Assembly: GCF_001427795.1 (NCBI RefSeq)
Contig: NZ_LMHJ01000001.1
Span: 171,773 to 235,772, forward strand
Source: Nocardioides sp. Root682
GTDB taxonomy: Bacteria > Actinomycetota > Actinomycetes > Propionibacteriales > Nocardioidaceae
Direction: 5' to 3'
Length of the DNA: 64,000 nucleotides
Translations under genes and position numbers: made by a program
Notes under the pieces: generated by a model
Database searches by the model: none
What the model was told of the DNA's origin: nothing
The model's input: only the letters and a program-made list of their open reading frames with translations
Part shown: piece after piece, positions 1 through 7,252 of the stretch
How the letters are laid out: each line of letters opens with the position of its first letter
Numbering within the stretch: the first letter of the stretch is position 1

Positions 1-774
1 GGCCGCGGCCACTCCGGCGACCTCCAGCGCGAGGACGTCGTGGGCCGCGGTCACCCCCGAGCCGCAATAGACGGCAACGTCGGCACCGGGGACGGCGCCG
101 ACCTCTGCGTAGACGGAACGGAGCTCGGCCGCTGAGCGGAACCGGCCGTCGGGTCCGAGATTGCGCGCCGTCGGCACGTTGACCGCTCCGGGGATGTGCC
201 CGGCGACGGGGTCGATCGGCTCGACCTCGCCGCGGTAACGCTCGGGTGCGCGGGCGTCGATCAGGATCGCGGCCTCGCGGACGCTCTCGACGGTCACGAA
301 CCCCTGACTGCCCGGCCTCGCGGTGAAGTCGCCGACGGCTGCGGGGCCGGTACCGGCACCGGTCTCGACCGCGAGACCGGCCGCCGTCCAGGCCGCCCAG
401 CCGCCGTCGAGCACCCGCACGTCGAGGTGACCGTGGTGGCGCAGCAGCCACCAGCAGCGTGCCGCGGCATGGGCCGACCAGTCGTCGTACACCACGACGG
501 GGCGGGCGTCGCTCACACCGGCACGGCGCATCGCTGCCTCGAAGACGGCCGTGTCCGGCAATGGGTGGCGCCCGCGCACACCTGGCTCGGACGCGAGGTC
601 GGCGTCGAGGTCGACGTACGACGCCCCGGGGACGTGGCCCGCGGCGAACTCACCCGGCCCGGGCGGCCCGCCCATCCGGTAACGGACGTCGAGGACGGTC
701 ACCCCATCGCCCCGAGCCACCAGGTCGGCGAGGTCGGCAACATTGATCAGGGGGTCGATCAGGGGGTCGGCCAT
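1..774 (-). CDS. Thiosulfate/3-mercaptopyruvate sulfurtransferase (rhodanese), C-terminus cut off
   Basis: Two-domain rhodanese that moves a sulfane sulfur from thiosulfate or 3-mercaptopyruvate to a thiophilic acceptor in the cytoplasm. The 258 visible codons show an inactive N-terminal domain (LDVRYRMGG, then AAGHVPGASYVDLD) and a catalytic C-terminal domain with IDARAPERYRGE, AGHIPGAVN and the active-site loop YCGSGVTA, whose nucleophile is Cys237. The family is usually about 275-290 residues, so only the last 20-30 are lost at the left edge. The ATG at 774 is supported by a TAGATT box seven bases upstream, which suggests a leaderless message. CGSGVTA is nearer thiosulfate sulfurtransferases than the CG(S/T)GVTA forms of mercaptopyruvate enzymes can decide, so the substrate is left open. 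Confidence 0.93.
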   Translation of the reverse strand, partial: MADPLIDPLINVADLADLVARGDGVTVLDVRYRMGGPPGPGEFAAGHVPGASYVDLDADLASEPGVRGRHPLPDTAVFEAAMRRAGVSDARPVVVYDDWSAHAAARCWWLLRHHGHLDVRVLDGGWAAWTAAGLAVETGAGTGPAAVGDFTARPGSQGFVTVESVREAAILIDARAPERYRGEVEPIDPVAGHIPGAVNVPTARNLGPDGRFRSAAELRSVYAEVGAVPGADVAVYCGSGVTAAHDVLALEVAGVAAA

Positions 775-781
775 GTCCGCG

Positions 782-787
782 AATCTA
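782..787 (-). promoter_or_regulatory. -10 box of the rhodanese gene (leaderless)
   Basis: TAGATT on the minus strand ends seven bases before the ATG at 774, which puts the predicted first transcribed base at the start codon. No Shine-Dalgarno sequence is visible. Confidence 0.5.
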
Positions 788-852
788 CGAGGCCGCCGGT
801 GGCCTGTGGAGGACGGACGCGCAGGTCGGGGTGATCCGGCACGCTGATCCCC

Positions 853-1293
853 ATGTCGACGGGCACGGGACTCCAGGAGCCACTGCCGCTCCTCCTGCAA
901 CGGGTGTTGCGCGGCGCGGTGATCGACCACGCCCGTGCCGAACACCGGCGCGCGTACCCCGCGGTGCTGCACGTCGGCGTCCCCGGCGGAGAGGTCTGCA
1001 CCTTCGAGGTCGCTCCGGAGGACGACCTCGACCTGGCTCTGCGCATCGAGGTGCTGGAAGCGATGGCACGCACCAGCCTGAGCCGCGACGTCGTGCCGCT
1101 GACCTGGTTGACGCGGGCCGACTCGGGGCCGGACACCGAGGACCTCGCGTGGGCAGCCGCGGCCGGTGCCGCGTCGGGCGAGCTCGGCGTGCGGCTGGAC
1201 CTGGTGGTGGTCACCCGTCGATCGTGGCGTGACCCCCGGTCCGGTGCCGGGCGTGCGTGGTCCCGGCTCCGTGCGGCCGAGCCGGCAGGCTAG
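853..1293 (+). CDS. Hypothetical protein, 146 residues
   Basis: I do not recognise this protein. It is a soluble protein of 146 residues with no signal peptide or membrane segment. The start is the ATG at 853, in the 78-base gap after the divergent rhodanese; no good ribosome binding site is visible. The sequence alternates helix-like Ala/Arg/Glu segments with short hydrophobic strands (PAVLHVGVPGG near residue 36, LRIEVLEAM near 64, RLDLVVVTRRSW near 115). Third codon positions are nearly all G or C, as in true genes here. The C-terminus is basic. It converges on the GCS2-family ligase with a 30-base gap. Confidence 0.75.
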   Translation: MSTGTGLQEPLPLLLQRVLRGAVIDHARAEHRRAYPAVLHVGVPGGEVCTFEVAPEDDLDLALRIEVLEAMARTSLSRDVVPLTWLTRADSGPDTEDLAWAAAAGAASGELGVRLDLVVVTRRSWRDPRSGAGRAWSRLRAAEPAG

Positions 1294-1323
1294 ACGGCAG
1301 AGTAGGCAGCAGTCAGGTCCGGG

Positions 1324-2784
1324 TCACCACGTGTGGACGGGCTGGTTGTCGTGCATCCGGGCGCGGTAGTCGCCCAGGACGGCACGCAACACGTCGGCAC
1401 GGTCCTCGCCCTCGCGCTGCTGGACCTGCCGCACGAACCAGTCCGCGCCGTTGGTCGCCGCCAGGCAGCGCTGCTCGATGACGTCGAGGTACCGGTGCGC
1501 CTCCGCCGACCCGACACCCCAGGCGGCGAGCCCGTCGTGCGCCAGCGGCAGCAGGCGTCGTACGACGAGCTCGGTGGCGCGGACCCGGCCCAGACCGGGC
1601 CAGTAGACCTCGGCATCGATCCCGTACTGGGCCGCGGTGTGGAAGTTCTCCTCCGCAGCGCTGAACGACATCTGCGACCACAGGGGGCGCTCGTTCTCCG
1701 CGAGCGCGCGGACCAGTCCGAAGTAGAACGCGGCATTGGCGACCGTGTCGATGACCGTCGGCCCCGCGGCGAGGATGCGGTTCTCGACGCGCAGGTGCGG
1801 AAGGCCGCCGCTGATGTCGTAGACGGGCCGGTTCCAGCGATAGATCGTGCCGTTGTGGAGCCGGAGCTCCGCCAGGTTGGGCGTGCCTCCCGCCTCCAGG
1901 ACGGTCAGCGGGTCCTCCTCGTCGATCACCGGCAGCAGGGCCGGGAAGTAGCGCACGTTCTCCTCGAAGAGGTCGAAGACCGAGGTGATCCACCGCTCGC
2001 CGAACCACACCCGCGGCCGCACGCCCTGCACCTTGAGCTCCTCGCTGCGGGTGTCGGTGGCCTGTTCGAACAACGGGATCCGGGTCTCGGACCACAGGTG
2101 CCTGCCCAGGAGGTACGGCGCGTTGGCGCCCACCGCGAGCTGGATGCCGGCGATGGCCTGGGAGGCGTTCCAGTACGACGCGAACCGTTCGGGGCTGACC
2201 TGGACGTGCAGCTGGGTGCTGGTGCAGGCCGCCTCCGGGACGATGGTGTCGACCGTGGTCGCCAGGCGTTCGACGCCCTGGATGTCGATGCTGATGTCCT
2301 CGCCTCGGGCGCGCAGCACCTGCTCGCTGAGCAGCTGGTAGCGCGGGTTGGCACTCATCGAGTCGGCACCGAGGTGCTCGGGACGCAGCGTCGGGAGGAT
2401 GCCGATCATCACCAGGTGCGCGCCGAGCGGTGCTGCCTTCTCCTCGGCGGCGTTGAGGCTCGCCCGCAGCTGCGACTCGTAGGACTCCAGCCCGCCGCCC
2501 GAGAGCGGTCCCGGCGGCATGTTGAGCTCGATGTTGAACTGGCCGAGCTCGGTCTGGAAGTCGGGATCCGCGATCGCGTCGAGCACCTCGGCGTTGCGCA
2601 GCGCCGGGTCGCCGGCGTCGTCGACGAGGTTGAGCTCGACCTCCAGCCCGGTCCACGGGTCATCGGTGTCGAAGGCCGACTCGCGCAGCATCCGCTCGAA
2701 CACGTCGAGGCAGCGCCGGACCTTCTCCCGGTAACGGGTCCGGTCGGCCGGTGTGAACTCCTGTGCAGCGACGGCGTCACCCAT
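1324..2784 (-). CDS. Glutamate-cysteine ligase family (GCS2) protein
   Basis: Member of the GCS2 carboxylate-amine ligase superfamily, 486 residues. These ATP-grasp-like enzymes join a glutamate side-chain carboxylate to an amino compound. Family marks are GLEVELNLVDD near residue 47 (acidic metal-binding motif), ELGQFNIELN near 79, CTSTQLHVQVSP near 186 and PNLAELRLHNGTIYRWNRPVYD near 302. Actinobacteria use gamma-glutamylcysteine in ergothioneine synthesis (EgtA), but this protein is not clearly EgtA, and no ergothioneine genes are nearby, so the true substrate is unknown. Its first 8 bases overlap the end of the DUF4192 gene upstream, so the two are probably co-transcribed. A TAGGGT box six bases before the ATG suggests an internal leaderless promoter as well. 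Confidence 0.85.
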   Translation of the reverse strand: MGDAVAAQEFTPADRTRYREKVRRCLDVFERMLRESAFDTDDPWTGLEVELNLVDDAGDPALRNAEVLDAIADPDFQTELGQFNIELNMPPGPLSGGGLESYESQLRASLNAAEEKAAPLGAHLVMIGILPTLRPEHLGADSMSANPRYQLLSEQVLRARGEDISIDIQGVERLATTVDTIVPEAACTSTQLHVQVSPERFASYWNASQAIAGIQLAVGANAPYLLGRHLWSETRIPLFEQATDTRSEELKVQGVRPRVWFGERWITSVFDLFEENVRYFPALLPVIDEEDPLTVLEAGGTPNLAELRLHNGTIYRWNRPVYDISGGLPHLRVENRILAAGPTVIDTVANAAFYFGLVRALAENERPLWSQMSFSAAEENFHTAAQYGIDAEVYWPGLGRVRATELVVRRLLPLAHDGLAAWGVGSAEAHRYLDVIEQRCLAATNGADWFVRQVQQREGEDRADVLRAVLGDYRARMHDNQPVHTW

Positions 2785-3787
2785 GCACCGACCCTAGACC
2801 CAGCGCCCAGTCGAACCCTCCCTCCCAGAACTCGGGCGGCACGGCCTGTTGCAGGAGCGAGCCGAGATACACGGCCAGTGCGTAGTCGGGCTCGACCTGC
2901 TCGCACCGATCCAGCGCCACCCAGGCCTTGGCACCGTCGCCGGCCTGCCAGGCGGCCCAGCCCAGCAGCGTCGCTGGCGCCGGGACCAGCGCATCCGGTG
3001 TGCGGCGCACCAGCGCGGACCAGAACCGGACGTGCCGATCGGCGTCGCGCCGCGAGATGAGCGACCACGCCGCGTCCCGCACCCGCGATGCCTGGAGCAC
3101 CCACAGCAGGCGCGCCGCCTCGTCATCGGAGGGCTCGGCGCCAGCGGCGACGAGCTCGGCGACACGCCGTTCGACCCATCTGCCCTCCCGCCGGATGGAC
3201 CTCCCGTCGGTGGGCGCGTCCTCGTCTGCGAGGCCACTGGAGGCCAGGGCCTCCTCCACGCCGGCCACGGCCTGCGGGTCGCTGTCCAGCGATGCCACGA
3301 GCTCGGCCCTGCTGCGATGGGTGAGACGGCCGCTGACGAGCGCCTCGACGACGAACGGGTGGGCCGACACGTCGTACGGCGTCCCGGGCGCATGCCGCCC
3401 GGGACCCTCCAGGTCGGCGTGACGCTCGCCGTCGGCGGCGAGCGCAGCCACCACCGTGATCCCCGCCCGCCGGCAGCCGCGACGAAGGGCGCGGTGGGCG
3501 GCGAGGGCCGCAGCCCGGTCGGTGGTGAAGTACAGCAGCACCACGTGTTGTGCGTAGTGGCGTCGGGCGGGGCCGAGCAGGAGCTCGTCGAGCTCGCGCT
3601 GCACGGCCAGGGTCTGGACCTCGAGCGGCGGCAGGTCGATCCGGGCGTGGAAGGGGCGATCGGCGCCGAAGGTCATCATCACGATGGAGTCCTCGGGCCA
3701 GAAGCCCAGCAGGACCGGCGCGATGGCGAGCATGTCCTCGGGGTTGCGGACGGTCAGGGTGGTGGGGCGCGACGGAGAGGTTGTCAT
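2777..3787 (-). CDS. DUF4192 domain protein
   Basis: A 336-residue soluble protein of the actinobacterial DUF4192 family, whose function is not known. The family signature is at the N-terminus: LTVRNPEDMLAIAPVLLGF followed by PEDSIVMMTFG. A repeat-like second half, rich in Trp and Arg (SRVRDAAWSLISRRDADRHVRFW), resembles the TPR-like C-terminal part seen in the family. I chose the ATG at 3787 because the homologous part begins right there and GAAGG lies nine bases upstream; the open frame runs back to 4429 but that extension is antisense to the sigma gene. The gene overlaps the GCS2-family ligase by 8 bases and is probably its operon leader. Confidence 0.88.
   Translation of the reverse strand: MTTSPSRPTTLTVRNPEDMLAIAPVLLGFWPEDSIVMMTFGADRPFHARIDLPPLEVQTLAVQRELDELLLGPARRHYAQHVVLLYFTTDRAAALAAHRALRRGCRRAGITVVAALAADGERHADLEGPGRHAPGTPYDVSAHPFVVEALVSGRLTHRSRAELVASLDSDPQAVAGVEEALASSGLADEDAPTDGRSIRREGRWVERRVAELVAAGAEPSDDEAARLLWVLQASRVRDAAWSLISRRDADRHVRFWSALVRRTPDALVPAPATLLGWAAWQAGDGAKAWVALDRCEQVEPDYALAVYLGSLLQQAVPPEFWEGGFDWALGLGSVHG
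2791..2796 (-). promoter_or_regulatory. -10 box of the GCS2-family ligase (leaderless)
   Basis: TAGGGT on the minus strand lies six bases before the ATG at 2784, within the last codons of the DUF4192 gene. Confidence 0.45.
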
Positions 3788-3941
3788 GACAGCGACCTTC
3801 ACCGTCGCGGCCGACGAAGAAGCAGTGCAGGCACGGGGCCTGTGCACCCAGGTCCGGCGGGTCACTGTGTGGGGACAGTTGGCGGCTCTTTTCGTGATGT
3901 GAGTGAACCACCGTGACGCATGTGCCGGACCTGGGCACGGG

Positions 3942-3991
3942 CCCACGAACGGAGCCGGGCGACATGGGGGCCGCCTGGCTCCGTTCGTGGG
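3942..3991. other. 15-bp perfect inverted repeat between divergent genes
   Basis: The 394-base gap 3788-4181 holds no gene. It contains arms CCCACGAACGGAGCC (3942-3956) and the exact complement at 3977-3991, with a 20-base loop. Because both flanking genes read away from it, a terminator role is unlikely unless an unseen RNA crosses the gap. A dimeric or looped operator, or part of the sigma-factor leader, are alternatives. Confidence 0.6.
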
Positions 3992-4094
3992 GTTCTCCTG
4001 CGCGACGGTCCTGGGGACACCGGGACCGGCACACGAGGGAAGACGTGCGTCTGGCACGCGGATTACAGCAATCTCGAAATTCCTCGAATCCGGT

Positions 4095-4120
4095 GGAACG
4101 CGTTCCTGTTCCTCTACCCT
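4095..4120 (+). promoter_or_regulatory. Palindrome plus candidate -10 box upstream of the ECF sigma gene
   Basis: GGAACGCGTTCC (4095-4106) is a perfect 12-base palindrome, and its first half resembles the GGAAC -35 motif of ECF sigma factors. A TACCCT box follows at 4115-4120. The predicted transcript start near 4127 leaves a 55-base leader. Autoregulation by the sigma factor is plausible but unproven. Confidence 0.4.
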
Positions 4121-4181
4121 CGAGGCGTGCGCGCGGAGCTCGCGCACCGGGACCGGGGGGGCCACGGATGGGGGGTGTGCG

Positions 4182-5849
4182 ATGACCGAGATGCTGAACG
4201 CGCGCCGACACTTCCGCTTCCGGCACGAGGACCTGGGCTCCTCCAGTGAGGAGCAGCTGCTGGCCCTGGCCCGGGACGGTGACCCCGACGCCTTCGGCGA
4301 GCTGTGGGTCCGGCACGAACCGGTCGCGCTCGGGGTGGCGCGCCGCATCAGCCCGACCGATCCCGACGACCTGGTCGCCGAGGCCTTCGCCCGCGTGCTC
4401 CGCGCCCTGCGAGCCGGCAAGGGCCCCACCGACGACTTCCGCGCCTACCTGTGTCAGACGGTGCGGGCCTGCTCCGTCGACCACTTCCGGCGGAGCCGGA
4501 TCCAGACGGTCACCATCGACGACGTCGACCTGCCCGGGGTGGCGCCCGAGCCCGATCCCGGCGACGAGCCCGAAGCGGCGCGACGGGCCTGGGAGCAGCT
4601 GAGCAAGCCCCAGCGCTGGCTGCTGTGGGCCAGCGCCGTCGAGGGATACACCGTCGCCGAGATGGCCGAGAAGCTGGACGCCCGGCCCGGCACCGTCGCG
4701 GTCTGGCTCTTCCGGGCCCGCGAACGGCTCAGCGCCGCTTTCCTCGAGGGTCACGTCCAGCCCTCCGCGGACGCCACCTGCCAGACGCACCGCGCCCGCT
4801 TCGTCCCCTACCTGCGCGGCACGCTCGGCACCAAGCGACGCCTGGCCACCGAGGCCCACCTCGACGCCTGTCCGGACTGCGCGGCGGCCCTCGCTTCGGC
4901 GTACGCCGTCAACCACAAGCTGCGGGTCGTCATCTGGCCGGTGCTCCCCGCCGCCGCCGTCCTGGGCCTGGACCTCGCTCACGCGCCGCACCTCGGGACG
5001 TGGCTGTCGTGGCAGCACACGCTGGGCCCCCTCGCGACCGCCAAGGGCGCGGTCGCGGGAGCTGCGGCCGCCTCCGTCGCAGCCGCCGCAGTGACGACCG
5101 CCCTCGTGGTCACGAACGGGGGGACGCCGCCGGTTGCCGCGCAGGTCCGGCCCCCGTCGCACGGCGTGACCTCGTCGTCGTACTCGACAACTGGCGACCA
5201 GGCCCGGCCCGCGCCCGCGACGCTGAGTCCGTCAGCCTCGGCTGCCACCACCGCCGCCACGACCGCGGCCTCCCCGGGAGCCACGACGCCCGGCACCTCC
5301 GCCTCCAGCCCTGCGGCCACTGATGCCGCCACCGTCCCGACCGCTGACCCGGCCCCCGAGACCACACCCCCGAGCGGTGACCGGCTGCGCTCACCCGACC
5401 CGGCCCCCTGCGCCGGCCAGCTCCTCGTCAACCCGGGCTTCGAGGACGGCACGACCGGCTGGTCGACGAGCAACGCCGGGGTCTACTCCGACGGCGGCTA
5501 CTCCCGCACCGGCAGCGGCTACGCCTGGCTGGGCAGCCAGGCGGTGCCCGTCACCGAGACGGTCACCCAGACGGTCGCCGTGCCCGCAGGCTGCCGGGCA
5601 ACGTTCACCTACTGGATGCGCGTCCACACGAACCACAGCGCCAGCACGGCCACCGAGACCCTCAGGCTGACCGCCGACGGCGACACCCTGCAGACCTTCT
5701 CCAACCTCAGCGTCAGTGGCTGGGCCATCCGGACGGCGGACCTGTCGGCCTATGCAGGCCAGGACGTCACCCTGACCTGGACCTACGTCCAACCGACCAA
5801 CACCACCACTGCCTTCTGGATCGACGACACGGCGCTCACCATCAGCTGA
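4182..5849 (+). CDS. ECF sigma factor fused to zinc finger, membrane helix and carbohydrate-binding-like domain
   Basis: A 555-residue single-chain sigma factor and sensor. Residues 20-100 are sigma region 2 (LLALARDGDPDAFGELWVRH, then DLVAEAFARVL) and 133-190 are region 4 (YTVAEMAEKLDARPGTVAVW). Residues 200-235 carry the anti-sigma-type motif HLDACPDC, a zinc-binding HxxxCxxC. A hydrophobic Ala/Val helix at about 290-311 can span the membrane. An Ala/Thr/Ser/Pro linker (320-405) leads to a C-terminal beta-rich domain (about 408-555) opening with LLVNPGFEDGTTGW, as in carbohydrate-binding modules. The likely model is a membrane-held sigma factor that senses wall or external glycan. The ATG at 4182 has a GGGGG-rich sequence upstream, and conserved residues begin soon after it; the frame is open back to 3903 but that part is not protein-like. 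Confidence 0.88.
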   Translation: MTEMLNARRHFRFRHEDLGSSSEEQLLALARDGDPDAFGELWVRHEPVALGVARRISPTDPDDLVAEAFARVLRALRAGKGPTDDFRAYLCQTVRACSVDHFRRSRIQTVTIDDVDLPGVAPEPDPGDEPEAARRAWEQLSKPQRWLLWASAVEGYTVAEMAEKLDARPGTVAVWLFRARERLSAAFLEGHVQPSADATCQTHRARFVPYLRGTLGTKRRLATEAHLDACPDCAAALASAYAVNHKLRVVIWPVLPAAAVLGLDLAHAPHLGTWLSWQHTLGPLATAKGAVAGAAAASVAAAAVTTALVVTNGGTPPVAAQVRPPSHGVTSSSYSTTGDQARPAPATLSPSASAATTAATTAASPGATTPGTSASSPAATDAATVPTADPAPETTPPSGDRLRSPDPAPCAGQLLVNPGFEDGTTGWSTSNAGVYSDGGYSRTGSGYAWLGSQAVPVTETVTQTVAVPAGCRATFTYWMRVHTNHSASTATETLRLTADGDTLQTFSNLSVSGWAIRTADLSAYAGQDVTLTWTYVQPTNTTTAFWIDDTALTIS

Positions 5850-5880
5850 GGGCTCGGCCCGCGACGTCGGCGCTGGCGAC

Positions 5881-5886
5881 TAACGT
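5881..5886 (+). promoter_or_regulatory. -10 box of dinB (leaderless)
   Basis: TAACGT is followed by seven bases and then GTG at 5894. This decides the dinB start over the GTG at 5885, which overlaps the box itself. Confidence 0.5.
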
Positions 5887-5893
5887 GACGCGC

Positions 5894-7243
5894 GTGCGCG
5901 CCCAGGCCTCGGTCCTCCATCTGGACCTCGACGCCTTCTTCGCGGCCGTCGAGCAGCGTGACAAGCCCTCGCTGCGCGGCAAGCCCGTGATCGTCGGCGG
6001 GGTGGGTGGGCGGGGCGTCGTCTCCACGGCGTCCTACGAAGCCCGGGCGTACGGCGTCCGGTCGGCGATGTCGACCCGTGAGGCTCGCGCGCGCTGCCCC
6101 CAGGCGGCCTTCCTGTCCGGCCGTTTCGACGCCTACCGGGCCGCCAGCACTGCGGTGATGGCCCTGCTCCGATCGTGCTCGCCCCTGGTCGAGCCGTTGT
6201 CCCTCGACGAGGCGTTCGTCGACCTCGAACGAGCCGACCTGCCCGACCTCGAGGTACCGACCGTCACGGCGTTCGCCGAGGACCTGCGCCTGCGGGTGCA
6301 GGAGGTCACCGACGGACTGACGGCCTCCGTCGGCGTCGCCTCGTCGAAGTTCCTCGCCAAGATCGCCAGCGAGCTCCGCAAGCCCGACGGCCTGACCGTG
6401 ATCTCCCCCGGCACCGAGATCGCGCTACTGCACCCCATGCGGGTCTCGGTCATCCCCGGCGTCGGGCCCGCCACCGTCGAGCGGCTACGGCGGATCGGGG
6501 TGCACACCGTCGCCGAGCTCGCGGCCATCGGTCAGGAGGAGCTGGTCAGCATCGTCGGCAAGGCGCAGGGTGCCTCGCTCCACCAGCTCGCCCGCGCCGA
6601 GGACGACCGCGCCGTCGTACCCGACCGCGAGACGAAGTCGGTCAGCGTCGAGAGCACCTACGAGCACGACCTCACCGACCGGCGCCAGATGGAGTCCATC
6701 GTCGTCAAGCAGGCCGGCGAGGTCGCGCGCCGGATGCGGGGCAGCGGCCTGTCGGGTCGCACCGTGACGCTCAAGGTCCGGCTCTACGACTTCACCACCC
6801 TGAGTCGCTCCTCGACCCTCCCCGCACCGACCGAGGAGACCGCCACGATCGCCCGGCTCGCCCGCTCCCTGCTCGCCGACCTGGACACGTCCGGCGGCGT
6901 GCGGCTGCTCGGCGTCGGGGTGTCCGGGCTCGCCGACTGGGTCCAGGAGGACCTGTTCGCCGACGACTCCGACGACTCCGAGGTGCCCGAAGAAGCCCCC
7001 GAGCCGGCGTCCGAACCCGACCAGGCCGGCGCCCGCCCGTCCGACGTCCACTGGGCACCGGGCATGGACGTCATCCATGCCACCGACGGGCGCGGCTGGG
7101 TCTGGGGCTCGGGAAAGGGCGTGGTGACGGTGCGGTTCGAGACCGCCGAGACCCCGCCGGGGCCGGTCCGTTCGTTCCGGGTCGACGATCCCTCGCTGGC
7201 CCGATGGCGCCCACCCGCTCCGGAGCCACCAGAGGACCAGTAG
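5894..7243 (+). CDS. dinB: DNA polymerase IV (Y family) with C-terminal extension
   Basis: Error-prone translesion DNA polymerase, 449 residues from the GTG at 5894. The metal-binding residues are in HLDLDAFF (Asp11) and SLDEAF (Asp105, Glu106), and the steric gate region is FFAAVEQ. The helix-hairpin-helix part reads VIPGVGPATVERLRRIG, and the little-finger domain follows (ETKSVSVESTYEHDL). QEDLF at 351-355 matches the sliding-clamp-binding motif QxxLF. After an acidic linker there is an extra domain of about 65 residues (DVIHATDGRGWVWGSGKGVV), beyond the usual 350-residue enzyme. The gene ends 9 bases before the protease gene, though that gene appears to have its own promoter. Confidence 0.95.
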   Translation: MRAQASVLHLDLDAFFAAVEQRDKPSLRGKPVIVGGVGGRGVVSTASYEARAYGVRSAMSTREARARCPQAAFLSGRFDAYRAASTAVMALLRSCSPLVEPLSLDEAFVDLERADLPDLEVPTVTAFAEDLRLRVQEVTDGLTASVGVASSKFLAKIASELRKPDGLTVISPGTEIALLHPMRVSVIPGVGPATVERLRRIGVHTVAELAAIGQEELVSIVGKAQGASLHQLARAEDDRAVVPDRETKSVSVESTYEHDLTDRRQMESIVVKQAGEVARRMRGSGLSGRTVTLKVRLYDFTTLSRSSTLPAPTEETATIARLARSLLADLDTSGGVRLLGVGVSGLADWVQEDLFADDSDDSEVPEEAPEPASEPDQAGARPSDVHWAPGMDVIHATDGRGWVWGSGKGVVTVRFETAETPPGPVRSFRVDDPSLARWRPPAPEPPEDQ

Positions 7244-7246
7244 CGT
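7241..7246 (+). promoter_or_regulatory. -10 box of the S9 peptidase gene (leaderless)
   Basis: TAGCGT starts within the dinB stop codon and lies six bases before the ATG at 7253. Confidence 0.5.
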
Positions 7247-7252
7247 TCCTGC

